Source: Homalodisca vitripennis (Eukaryota; Arthropoda; Insecta; Hemiptera; Cicadellidae). From it: a stretch of 64,000 nt of DNA. Under the pieces are notes generated by a model that saw only the letters and a list, made by a program, of their open reading frames with translations, did no database searches and was not told the DNA's origin. Shown piece by piece: positions 14,001-27,250 of this stretch. Location of the stretch: NCBI RefSeq assembly GCF_021130785.1, contig NC_060215.1, positions 69,258,501 through 69,322,500 of the forward strand, written 5' to 3'. A program made the translations under genes and the position numbers. Every line of letters begins with the position of its first letter. Within the stretch, counting starts at the first letter, position 1.

Positions 14001-17000
14001 ATTCACTTTTTTGCTTGTCGGCACTGTTCATGAGCATTTTAAGGTGTTTTACTTCTTGCAAGGCACGTTTCAATTTATCTGCACATTTTTGCTTATCCTC
14101 TTCAAGTTTAAAAATAAGATTACTTTGGAGTTCTGCGTCAGTATTAGATTTTTCATATAAAAAATTAATTTTACTAATTAATTCAGTTTCCATCCTCTCC
14201 TTTTCCTTTGCTAAGACATTGATTTTATTTTACATTTCCTGTATTTTGCAATCCATTTCTAAATTCACTTTTGTTTCATAATGTTTTAATTGAAAAATTT
14301 GTTGCTTTATTTCTCATTTTATTCTACTAATAAGGTAGCAGCTAGTGTGAGAGTGGAATTAATATCAACTTCATTCTCATTGCCAAGGTTCTGAATTTGC
14401 TCCTTTAAATTGTCCAAACTGATGTTTAGATTGGGATTATTTAAGTTACGAATGCAATTTAAACATTTCCAGTTGTTTGAATTTTCTTTACTCAATTTAT
14501 TAAACTCTGCATCAGTCATGCTAGTACATTTTTTATGATACCACAATTTACACATACCATTACAAAGTACTGCTGATGATCTAATCCTTGACCCACAAAC
14601 TCCACAAAGAAATTTAGGCATTTTTTATGTTTTTCTTTTTTTTTTTTGCAGCGATAAGTTTGATAGTTTAATAATAAATATAGTTAAAGGAGAGATAAAT
14701 TAATAAACTGTTATTATCCAATTATTCACATATAGCAAATATATGTTTCTCAATAATATTGTAACTGTAAATAATTACTGTGTTTTTATCTGAACTACAC
14801 AAATAATATTGCTGGTAAAAAGTAGTCTCAGTTTGCACCCAATCCTGGGAAGTAGGCATACAGTAACAGTTGCCAGTGACCTTGACTATTGAGCCATTCA
14901 GGATGGCAAGATAACAGCTGCAGTCTGTTTAAAGTTAAAGCTGTTTGACCTTTGTCTGGTAATAATCTAGTGTGCCTGTTCCTGTTTCCAAGTTACTACA
15001 TGAATCAGACTAGTGTTTCACTTCCTGTTCAGCCACTAATTAATCAACAAATATTAATTAAGACAATTTTTATTTTTACTTATATCTCACTTGTAACTTT
15101 GGATATTATAAAAAAAGAAAAGAGAAGGGCAAGACCTTTCATCTTAAACATTACATTATTAAACTTACTTTAATTTTATTTCAATTTTGCTTTGGGGAGA
15201 ACCACTTAGATTTTGTTAAAGTATAACTCTGAATTAACCCATATGCTTTTTCTCTAGTTTGGGGTCTCCAAAAGTTTTAATCCGAAAACTAAATTGTAAA
15301 AGGAGGCATACAGCCTGAGTATTTCAACTGTATTTTAGTGGAAGATAGTATGATTGATATGTATACAATCCATAAGAATTGAAAGTTTTACAGTAACTAA
15401 TGTAGTAGATATCTTCAAACATTTCTTTACAAAATACAATTTTTTATTTACTGAAATTAAGATTCTTCTGAGTTGTTGACAATACAGTCGCGTTTTTCTT
15501 CTCTAGAGCCATCCTTTGTCTTTCTTGTGATGTGTGAGATTTATGTAGTTGTTTTTGGCAGAAACACTCAGTCCACCCGAGCTCCCAATTTGACACAACC
15601 TTCACCAAAATAGTTACTAGGTGCTCATTAGAAAGGTTTTCTCTATACTTAGATTTAATAAACATCATTTTCAAAAAGGTTTTGTGACAAATACATGTAT
15701 ATACAAAAATTGAAAACATTCTTCTTGCAATGTTTTGCTCGTTTGAAGTCATGCGAAACCATGGATGTTTAAAATCTTTCTGATTTGAGTATTAATAAAT
15801 TATAAATCAATACAATTAATTAATAAACCTAGACTTGGAAATATATTTAAAAACCTACTTGTAAAATGGAAGATCTGTATTTTTAACCTGTTAGATCTCG
15901 CTGCCGCACAGTTGCGGCCGAGATAAGTGTGCAGTCGTGGCCTATCGGCACATGGTTGCGGCCACTTGCAAGCCTTTTAATTTTGTGTTTTCTTGGACAC
16001 ACCTTGCTAAATTAAATGACATACAATATACTGAGATTCACAGCAGAATACAGGCTTTCTCGTGATGTCTATTTCGTTTTACACTACGATACTTGGCAGC
16101 CTGTTTTTACTCCAAACATTGAGACGATACAGCCGGCAGCTGTTGTTCGTAAACACAAATATGGCTTCGCGTAAGTGTAAGTACTCGATAAAGATATCAA
16201 AGAATTATTGTGTTATGAGTTTAGTGAGTTTTCTGATAGTGATGAAGAAAGTGAAGTGGATATTTTAAGTATTAAAAGACGTGATGATTTTATTTTTAAC
16301 AAAATTTCAACTTTAAAAAATGGCTTTGTCTCTTCTGTCAATGAATCATCAGTATCAGCAAATTAAGTTTTTAATTCGTCTTATTTTCATGGCGGCACCA
16401 ACTTTACATACTTCAATGGGAAAAGTAAAGACATTGCAAGTTCCAAAGTGGTCCAAATTTGTTTTTCTTAATTGATTTTTTAAAGAAAGCAAGGTTTATT
16501 CTAAACACTTGGACTTGGATCAAATAATTTACAAATGATTTTTCATCTTAAGTATTTAGGTAAAAAAGAACTGAGATGAGAGGTAATATTTACTGGAAAT
16601 GCAAGTTTCTAAAGCCAATGATTATTTAAAAGCTCTTTTACTGGCTTCGGCTTTTCAATCATGAATATAGCTTGATTGTGAAAGAACACCTGACTAATGA
16701 GAACCATAACTCACCAATTGCAATAATAATTTAAAAGTAAAAAATGTCCTGTCATGAATGTCCTTGAAAATTAAAAATGTTTTGGAAATCACAAAAATAA
16801 TAAATGTATACATAACATACTGTATTCTTGTCTATAACCGGTTATACACTGAAGTTTAATTATTTATATTTCTTCATTGTGTTGAGTCATTTTGTGTGTA
16901 TATTTATTTGTTTTGTGATAATTTAAATCATGACTACATGTTCAGTTTTTAACAAATTTGATGATCTGATGTGTTCCCAAAACTAACTATCTAGTTTAAA

Positions 17001-20000
17001 AAATTGGATTGAAAATGGTCTTGTTATATAATTTTGAATATAATAGGTTGATTTAAAAAATCTTAACCACTGCTTAATATCACAATAACAAGTCATGCCT
17101 GAATATTAACGAAATTTCTGGAAGAAAAGTCTTAAATCGGCGATGTTTCAGAGCGTTAGACCTAATACCATTGACTGTCTTACCAACATTCTGCATGACT
17201 TCTAAAAGACGTTTCATACTTTAATCTATATCTGTAGTTATTTAGATGATGTTGGAATAAAGAAATATTTTGATATACCCTAAATAAAAGTTTCTGTCCC
17301 AGTGATGTTACTTTCCATGTAATAAAAATCATTAAGACCCTCTGATTCTTACGTCACTGTTAATATCACGAATTAAAAATTGGACTAAATTGGACACATC
17401 CGTTGACTTATCCAAAAAGCAAAAGAATACCATCAAATTTCTTGCTGGCATCTTCAAACTGGTGTCCAATGTCAGTGTAATTTCTAGCACACAACTTTGA
17501 ACAAGGTGATTGAAATACACATTTGCTGATTTTAGGGACATAATTCCTCAACAGCCCCTTTCAATTCACGTTTTACTTACTCATGGTCAGAAAAAAGCTT
17601 GCTAATGTTTGAGTTTTATTTTGAAACTCGCTCTAATATCGGTCTCGCTCTGAGGTTTATTCTTACTGATAATGTCATAGGGAGATTACATAGACTTTTT
17701 CAGACTGCATTTTCTCTACTCTGGACTAACTTGTATTTTAATGTATTTGCTTAATTTGAATGTTTTGTTTCACAATGTATATAAATATTGTAGTTTTTCA
17801 CTGGATCTTGTTTTGTTACACACTAGATATAAAGTGGTGATAACCAAAAACCAGCTGACACTCTACTCATTATTAAACACATGACACTCGTTACCAACTT
17901 TCCTCTTCGTAGTGAATTAGGTATTACAAACTATCAGTGAAAGTAAGCCCCAACAAACAGTTAAGTCAGTCTAGCTAGACATAACTCCCTCACTCGCAGT
18001 ACTGAAACCTATCCCTTTACTAATGACAGAAATTAATTTTTGGCGATGGGCTGCGTGTTGTAGTTTGAGACCCCTGCTCTAATCCATGAAGTTTTGATGA
18101 GTGACATAAAGATAATTTTGTTAAAACTGTTACATTATTGTGTACAGATTTAAATTATAAAATTCATCAGATATTACACGATAACATTTATTTTCAGTTT
18201 AACTAGTATTCATTTTAGTTTGGATGAGATGTGAGGAACACAAAAAGGCCTATACAATTCAAAAGACAAAGACAAGTGATTGGAACCAAGATCAAGTATA
18301 TAACACCACCCATCACACGAAAAATACTAAAATGTTTGCTATTGCTTATGCAACTAAAATCTGTTTGATCTTCTTTCATCTGTCTCTAAAAGTGCTTTGT
18401 ATACAATTATTAGGAATTTAATGTTTTTTTTTTTAATTAATGTGTAAAAACCACCAAAAATAAACCAATGCTTATGAAACTTATTAATTGGTTTTTCGTC
18501 TTTTGATCCTGTTCCTAAAGACATTTATATACAATTTTGGAATTTTTTATTTTATTTTAATGTAAATGGACCATTCCTGACAAGTTCATCACCTGCCATC
18601 ATCTTGTGGACAGTAAATATTCTAGAATATTAACATTTTGAATTTATGACCCTTAATCTTATTTGTAAGACATCAAATTTATAATCTCATAAAGCTCACA
18701 AAAATATAATTTAATAAGTTATTGCCGCTTACAAAACACTTATATCATGTCTTCATCCAAAATAGCTTGTTTTTTTAATGTCATATTAAAAATTTTGTTC
18801 ATAATCAACTTCAATGAGCATAAATTTGTTATCTGTTGTGAAGTTGTTCAACAACTTCATGTTTAGTATTTTCCTACTAAATGTGCTTTGCTCATTTTTT
18901 ATATTTGTAAGGATTTTAAGCCTTCCCATGCCATAGACGGATATATTAGGCTCGTCAGTTCTGTCTCCAACAGAGCCATAACCAAACATAATTGTGGCGT
19001 GTATACTTTCTCGGTTGTCACGAGCACATGCTCTCACTCGCGCGCGTGTCTACTATGTATCTCTTCATTATTCTTCATCTTGTGGTAGTGTTGTGATTAG
19101 TTTGAAATGTTTACCTTGTTTTATAGTATATGTAATTAAACTTTTGTTTAGTTACATTTTACAATGAAATTGAAATCTATTTAAAATAAACAGTTTTGTA
19201 AATAGTTATTTTATATTTTTTTATATTAAATACGCTATTTTTAAGTAGAATACCCTCTTTTATACTTCTTTTGCTTTTACCTTTTATAATTTACTTATAA
19301 TAAAAATTAGCTTTAAAATTAAAGAAACCAAATTTTGTTACTTGTCTTAGCGTTATAGGAAAGTTAAGGGATTTATTAGTGGTGTGTGAGTGGTTAAGTA
19401 CATTTTATCATTACTGATCAACAAATATCAAGACATAATAATTTGGTCAACATTCAAATCATTCATTAAGGTTTAAACAAGAATGGTACATTTAAATCTC
19501 AATGTACTTTTACATTTGTAGTTTTGCACATTTAGTTTAGTACTAACTCTCTTTATTGATAAATCTTTATATAGCAACAATTGTTATTTATATTTATTAT
19601 TATTTTTTAATTTTTAACAGAAATTGTTTCTTGCTTATTTCCCATCACAAACCCCAAAAGAACATATTAATCAAAGTAGGGAATGAACAAAAATAGTTCT
19701 AATAATGTCATGGGAAAACCAAATTAGTTGGATTGTATCCTGTAAAGTCAGGCAAAAATTATAGGCAATTTGAAACCAATTTCATTGATGTTTTGGCATT
19801 GTCATAATGGTAACTGATATACCATTGCATTAAAATAAAATCAAAATGAAAATGTAATTTTTATTAGTACATTAATTTCTCACTTAATATTTTAATGTGC
19901 ATCTGCAAACTACTGATATACAATGCACTATTTACAAAAAAATAAAAATAAGTTTCTTATATGAATTTTTTGGTGGGATTCATGTAATGTAATAATGATT

Positions 20001-23000
20001 CATGTAATAATGAAATTTTAGTTCTGTCTGAATACTACACTCATTGGTAAAAACTACATAAATATCTATTTCATAGGTTAAACTTAATACATTTGATCTA
20101 TAAACCTAATATAGTGTGCCAAATTTCCCTGCACATAGTATTATTTCCTTAAGACTAAAAAGAGTATTGTCTCCTTTCTACAAAAAATTCATTCCCTCAT
20201 TATTAATTTATGATTTGCTTAAAAAGTGTCATTGTATTTTGAAAAATGTAAGTTTTTTTGTGACTTTATCGACAATTAATTTCTATTAATACCATTGCAA
20301 TGAATAACAACACTTGTTTTAGAATCCAGTTAAATGTTGATTCTCTAGTAATTTGGCACTCTTGATTACAGTTTTTTAGTAATTTGGCACTCTTGATTAC
20401 AGTTTTAATAAAGAGCAGTACTGTACAGGATGTACTCAACTCATTTAACATACATCATTTAGTTATATCTGGCTTTGTCTTTTTTACTAATGTCTTCATA
20501 AAGAAAAAATATCAAAGCATAAGTATATAATTTAACCTGCTTAAACCAACCTGAAACAGACCCCTATACTATTTTGTCATATAAAATTGCAGCTATAGTA
20601 GAAGCCCTCTAGTTTGACCTCAGTTAATCTGATACTCTGGTTGGTTGCATCAAGTTGTTAATGACCGAATTATTTTCACATAAGCTAGTTTTATGAGAAA
20701 AAGGCTGGTGTGAATGCTATCAGCACTAAACACGGCACGTGAAGCCCCAGTTAAATGGTTTCCATGCAGCTTATTTACAAATTGTGGTCTGGATCAGGTT
20801 AAAATTTTGCTTGCGTGATTTATACCTCACTGGTTAATGAAGTACACTGTCTTGTTTTACTGCCTCATTGAGTTTGCTTCTACATACTGTTAAGTGTATA
20901 TTTTGTTCTTAATGTTTAACATTTTAATAACTGTTGACAGTTTGTAGTGATTAAATATTCTTTTTGCACTTAAAATATCCAATCACAATTGTTCTTATTT
21001 AATAATTATTTTGTAACCTTTTTATAAGCCAAATCTAATCACAAGGGACAGATCAATGAGGTTCTACAATAAATTTATAAGTAGTACAGATTTGAGTAAT
21101 TATAACAGTACAAATGGTTAATTAAATACTAATAAACAGTTGGGTAAATACAAAGCACAATATTGTTATATATTATGAGAAGTCAGGAATGTTCAGTTAT
21201 GAAAGTTTATGGATCTGAAATACAATCACACTTAAATACCATAATTCATCTCACTAAATTCAACACTTAAGTGCGGCCCTGAACGTATGAAGGTGGAAAT
21301 GATGCATTATACAATTAATTGACCACCTATGCATGTTTCAAAAAGACAAGAGTTTTGAGTAAAACTTGTTGGTTGCCTAACCGAACCACCTCAAAAATTG
21401 TCATAGGCTGAGGTGGAAGGGAAATGGTAAACGCAGTTCTCAGGTAGCAGAGTTAATTTGGAGACTGTTGCTTTCTGTACATAACATGTTCTTGGCTTGC
21501 AGAGACAGCTAGCTGTCCAAAGACTGTAATGGTTGTTATTGTAGTAATACAAATGTAATAAAATATCACACTTTAGTGCGCTATTTATGTATTTAGAATG
21601 TGGGTTGTAAGTTGCTTAGTGTGACACAAAGCAAATTATGGTAATTTCTCAAAAGTAAAATAATTTAAAATAAATAAAAACTTATAAGTGGCACAAACTT
21701 TCTTCTATTCCTCATGCCTCCTCACAAAACCATGTGTGTTTGATTAGTTGTATGAGAGCTCTAGGTCAGTAATCCTGTTAATAAAATGAAAGTTTATAAT
21801 AATTTCTATAAATCATTCATTTAATTTGTTTGTATTAGAAGGGTAGAAATAATTTAAAATTTGAGCATTAAAACTTATTGCAACATGATTTTGAGCAAAT
21901 CTTGAAATAATAAAATTACTACATTTTATTGTAAGTAGTAGTTTAGAACTGGTCCTAGGTGTGTATTTTAAAGTTTTAATTCCAGTTATTGATTAATTTG
22001 ATATCTGTTACAATAATGTGAATTTTATTCAGTCTTTTTTCACTCTATTAACCTTTAATTTTTTTTGCTATGATTTTGTACTTCTGAAACCTTAACAGGC
22101 TATTATCAGCTAGTGTGAATTTGATGTCAACATGCCATTGTTATTGATTTCGTTATGTCTTTTTATCAACTGCTATTATACATTGTATCAGGATTACTTT
22201 ATACATACACAAGCTTTGCTGTGAAATCTCTGTCTCACTGTTCTGCAAGTTGGTATCAGATATACAGTATACCAAATCACCGGATTGCAAATATTTTTCA
22301 CAAAACTGCAAACTGATATCAGCTGTACATAGCTTTGCATGAGTCCTGCTGTAAACTGGCATCAGTCATATACTTTCTTTAGTTTCAAATCTTTGCTTCA
22401 CTAAGCTGCAAGTTGGTAAGAGGGTGTGTCAAATATAAATGGAACTGGTTATTTAAAAACTTTCAAAGGAGTCACTGACCTACAATTAGGTGATGCTCTG
22501 ATAGCCTATAAAATGTTAGGGAGATTAAATGAAAATCAGATTAAATTCAACTTGGTGGTGTAAATATTTTTGCTACTTTTTATTCACTCTTATATCTAAT
22601 ATCTAACAAATTCACCCAAAAAAGCTAAATTTAGTCATAAATGATATAACTCTGCTTTGCATAGTTTTTATTTGCATTCAAATTGTTATTGTTATTTTTA
22701 TTTTATTACTTTGGTGGAAAGTGTTAAGTGTTAACTAATTTTACTAAATCTCTTGTACAATATACATTGGGATGAGTTAATTTCAGTTTTATTTAAGGTT
22801 TCTAGCTATACTACCTGTTGCCTATCAGACCAGGAAATAAGGGGAGAGGTGGTAACAGAAACATTGAAGGAAACAAATAAATGAAGAAGTTTTCAAAAAT
22901 ATAAATTTGTCACTAAACGTTAATTGAGGAATGTTAAAGAAGGAGGAAGAATAGCTGGAAATAATGTTCCATCTCATAGTAGAGCATGCTGTAGGAATTA

Positions 23001-24658
23001 AGAATGCATTAAGAGCAAATGAAGGGCTCTACATAAACTGGCAGAGATGTAGGTCCAAGCATTTTATAAATTTGGCAAGATGTAACAGATGATTTGGGCA
23101 CATTGCAAAGCACTGCAATAGGACAAAGCCAAGTTGTTATTGCTGTGGTAAAGAACATGACTACCACAGCAATACTGCATGCTGGAACTGGCGGTCATAT
23201 TTCTCTCAGTGGCAAGAGTGTTTTTGGTACTTCATACATTGCCTTATATTTATTTTATTATTACATGTTTACTATAAAGTACCTATGTCATATTATATAT
23301 TTATTTATTCAGCATTGTTCAAGGAACATTTTTCACATAATATAATTAAAACAAAAAAAATACCCTTACTCTACCTCTTCATGAAAAAAAAGTTTTTTAG
23401 GAAAAAGAAAGGTAGTTCAAAGTTTTTGATTTGTAAAATTGTTGTTGTTAGTGATACGCAAAATCCAAAATATAAAAAAGGAAGAGCATTTAATTCTGAG
23501 TAAAAATAAAACAACACATATTTTATTTATTTTTACATGTGGTAAAGGATACAAAAATCGTATACTGACATTCGAAAGTGCTACTTACCAACAAAAGTAG
23601 GAACTTCAAAGCTTACTTGGATTTGTACAATCTTGTAACTATTAGTTTATATTAATTGTCTATTTTTTATTATATATTTTTTCTCGTTGCTTATTTCATG
23701 TACAGCTAGTTCTCGAATGTCACTTGAACGATCGCGGAAATTACGATCCATTACGTAAACACGCACAAAAAACTTACTATTATTGTGTCATATACACAAC
23801 CATCATTACAACGAACTCAAACAAACAATAAACCAGACAGAACACCATGCAGCTGACGAAATAACAATAGCCGAATGAACCAGTTGACTCATCGCTGCGC
23901 ACGCAACTAGCGCGGTACGCGGGAGAATGTAAACAAACAGTTCAGAGATTATAAAACGTATGGACGTGTAACGAAACGATAAAATTATTTATTAGTGTAT
24001 TATTTACATAAATTGAACCTTCCTATTTCGATTGGTATCAATACCGATACTCTTTGATCGTGTTTTAAGTACGTAATATTAAGAAATAAAAGACGTATTA
24101 AAACGGCCGATATCTGGCGCTGCCATCTAGGATGCGACTAAAACTCCCGATATCAGGCGTTTGCCAGTTCCAGGGTTAAAGATTGTACCAAAGTATGGGG
24201 GGTACACTAATAAAGAAATCTTAGCCTTCAGAGCTGATAATAATTTACTATAACCCACTGATGTTATGTACTGGCACTTTTCCTGGGACGAATATACCTG
24301 ATAGACCTTTTTAAGTAACAGCCTGATTTAGAAAATATAGTCTTAATACCCCTAACACTTCCTTCTTGACATTGCAAAGTACTCCAAATAATTTTCTTAA
24401 TAGAAATATTTTCCTTTAACTGTACCATGAATAATTATGTACATGAAAGCTGATAACGACAAAATGATCTTCACTTTGAGACAGCCACAAAATGTTTCTG
24501 TTACGAAACAATGACCATAAGCTCATCTAAAACTGTCCTAAAGTAATTACTAAAGCTGAGACACTAATTGATAAGATAAAACTGCTTCACCAGAAGGGTT
24601 GAATTGAATTATCAAAAACTAAAAGGAATGAACTGAATTATTTTTATATATTATAATT

Positions 24659-24727
<69 letters not shown>

Positions 24728-27205
24728 TATATAGGCCAATTTGTCTATTGGATATCACCACATTTATACCAGAAATGAGTGTTTAACTGATCCCCATAAA
24801 ATAAATCAGAGGTGTTGAGGCTGTTTTATAGTAACATTCTATACTATAATCAATATAAGATGATAATAGTAGTTAAAACAAGGTAGGCTGCACAAACTAC
24901 AAGAGGGAAGGTGGTGCAGACTACCACCACAATGCTGGATGGGGGAAATGCCCTAATCCACAAGAGAGCTATGGAGAAACTAAACTAAACTTATAGTTTA
25001 CAAAGTCTAAGTAAAAGGATTAAAATTGCTGAAGATACAGGGAAGATGGAAATAAAGGAAAAGGGAAGACAAAAGAAACCATGATCCTCAGCATTTAGGG
25101 TGCTATTGGAAGGTGGAAAGATGTGTAGGATTGTGTACAAATATAAGATTAAGACATATTGTAAGACAAAAATAATGAAAATGGAAAGATGCCTTTTGAA
25201 ATAGATCTACAATTTATTTTGGGGATGAAGGCAAGAACAATATCTATCACTTTACATGTCATTGCTCTGTTGGCTTCCTTGGCAGTCGTACTTCCTTTGT
25301 TTGATTAAAAACAAATAAAGGACAAGTATCATTCTGTTTGACTGATTAGCATCGTTACATTGGCAGTCAGGCATCTCTTTAAGATAGTGGCTGTGCACCT
25401 TCTGGAAGTTAGTGTAATTGATTAACACAAACGAAATAGATGGTGCACAAGAAGGTGGTGGCAGTTTATTTGATGCCATATGAACTGTGGCACAAGAGCA
25501 GTTTTTGATGAGAGATGCTTAAGGCATCCGAAGGAATCAACAAAAATGATGACAAAATATGTGTTATTGACTCAAGTAGTAGGTGTATTGAGCTGTTTAT
25601 ATGTCATGAAGGTGGTCAAGTATCAGGAAAAATTGGGTGCCTTTTTCTTGAAAGTATAATATTGTCATTAATTTAAATAGCATTGTCTTTATTTATATCT
25701 TAATGATTACTTAGCATGGATATTAAGTACTTAGTAAGTTTGGATCAAATGTCTTTGGTGCTTAGGGGAATCACCTCAACAGTTTCCCTATGAGATGTAT
25801 ATGAATTTTTCTTAGAGGAACAAGTTAACCACCAGGTCTGTGTGAGGTCATTTAGTTTGCTCATTCATTCCCCTTGGGAGGGATAAATGGGATCAGTATT
25901 GGGGGTCTCAGCATCGTTCTTGTCATTCCTTCCCTATTATCACCCCTTTTACCATTTTTTTCTGGCAGTGTTGAAAAAGTGGTTATTATACCTAAGTAGT
26001 TAGGGAAAGGATAGTACAAAATATTGTTGTGGAAATGTAACTTATCCTCTTGTCTGCATCCCAATGGTACATTTGAACTGTGATATTGACTGGAATCTGA
26101 GTATTAAATATCTTTGAAATGTTATAATTTCATTTAAGATATTGCATGTTATGTGACAAACAGTAACATAGGTATCAGTATTGCTCTAAAACCTAACCTA
26201 AAATGCTTCTCAGTAATCCTGAAACAAAAGTGCTAAGAGCACACAAGAGTATCAGTATGAGTAGGGATTGTTTTTTAAAACAGGTGGTGTCCCCTACAGG
26301 CTCGTTTGGAGGGTGCGAGGGAAGTTTTGTGAAGAGTGCATCGATGTTGGAGATCCCTGGTCCCCATCCGAGTCCCCACTACCCCTCCACTACCTCCCCG
26401 CCCTGCCTGTCTCCTTCTCCCAGCGTTGTCCACGGCAGCACTCCCTTGTCCCAGATCGGAGCCAGTTGTCTTCCACCGACCTCGGACCTCAACTTGCACC
26501 AAGGTAATACTCTACTCATATTGCATGCAACAGTAGTAGTCATCTGATTTTCCCATAATGATTTCCATCGTGGTGGGTTCCAGCATCACTTATTTTTTTA
26601 AGGCTTTGTTATATAATATTTATGGGTAAATAAGGTTGCGTTGAAGTTTCAGGGTTATTAATATTTGAATAACACTTCCCACGTTGTAAGTGTACATTAT
26701 GAAATAATATCTTAACCCTTTGAGCAGTAACTATCCACACATAAAACAGGCATAATCAAAAAGTGAGTTTTTTTTAAAATTTAGTAAATAACTTTTTTAT
26801 AAGATGTTGATATTTAATATTGTGCTGGTTCGGAAGTTATTAAATTGTTAGACAAATTTCATTTAACCAGTTTTTTATATGAAGGAAACTTTTTTATAAG
26901 AACCCTCAAATTTTTAGTAAGCAGTAGAAAGCTTACTAAATCCTTTCTTTAATCCATTTTTTAAGCCTTGTCCCAAAATATAAGGCTAATTCACAAAAAC
27001 AACACCAATCAAGAAATATGTTGCTGGTAGCTGTGAAACAGCCAGCGGTAAAGGCATAAAACTAATCCTAGTATTTGGCGGGAGCTAGCCTGCTCCGCCC
27101 CATAGTGCTACACATTACTCCCAAAACACACTGACAACAAGTGGATGTGATTAGAGCTACAATAAATTTGCTTCTAAAAATTACTAAGTGATAGGCAGTT
27201 CACAT

Positions 27206-27250
<45 letters not shown>

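Larger units (their letters stand above)
6294..14640 (-). mobile_element. LINE A: long non-LTR retrotransposon with a multi-domain ORF1
   Basis: Minus-strand order is ORF1 (about 14621-12012), then ORF2 endonuclease (about 11900-8531, split by a DNA transposon), reverse transcriptase (8183-6804) and 3' UTR. The 3' end at about 6294 carries an (ATTG)n-type repeat in place of poly(A), as in CR1/L2-like LINEs. The coding regions carry several frameshifts and stops, so this copy is dead, but the domain order is intact. The 5' boundary is uncertain. The element lies antisense in the 20-kb PKNOX intron. A second, related element (LINE B) is at 49447-56220. Confidence 0.85.
15260..18076 (-). mobile_element. 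Decayed hAT transposon
   Basis: The ends TGGGGTCTCCAAAAG (left) and, in reverse complement, CAGGGGTCTCAAACTA (right) are related. Each is flanked by an 8-bp near-duplication: CTCTAGTT at 15252-15259 and CTCTAATC at 18077-18084. 8-bp target duplications are typical of hAT elements. Two minus-strand transposase pieces lie inside in the correct order. A piggyBac-like sequence sits between them. Confidence 0.7.

Noticed and set aside
12012..14281. Plus-strand frames inside LINE A ORF1
   Set aside because: No motifs. They mirror the minus-strand ORF1.
14820..14960. tRNA-like promoter upstream of LINE A
   Set aside because: A weak A-box-like TGGCTCAATAG on the minus strand without a convincing B box.
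20585..20850. Possible pogo/Tigger-like end near GTAGAAGCCCTCTAGTTTGA
   Set aside because: No matching inverted end or TA pair could be identified.
24662..24725. CRISPR or satellite array
   Set aside because: Simple TA repeat only. No spaced repeats of any kind in this eukaryotic window.
26275..26507. Frames on both strands over the PKNOX linker exon
   Set aside because: Shadows of the GC-rich exon at 26284-26503; only the phase-compatible plus frame is supported.
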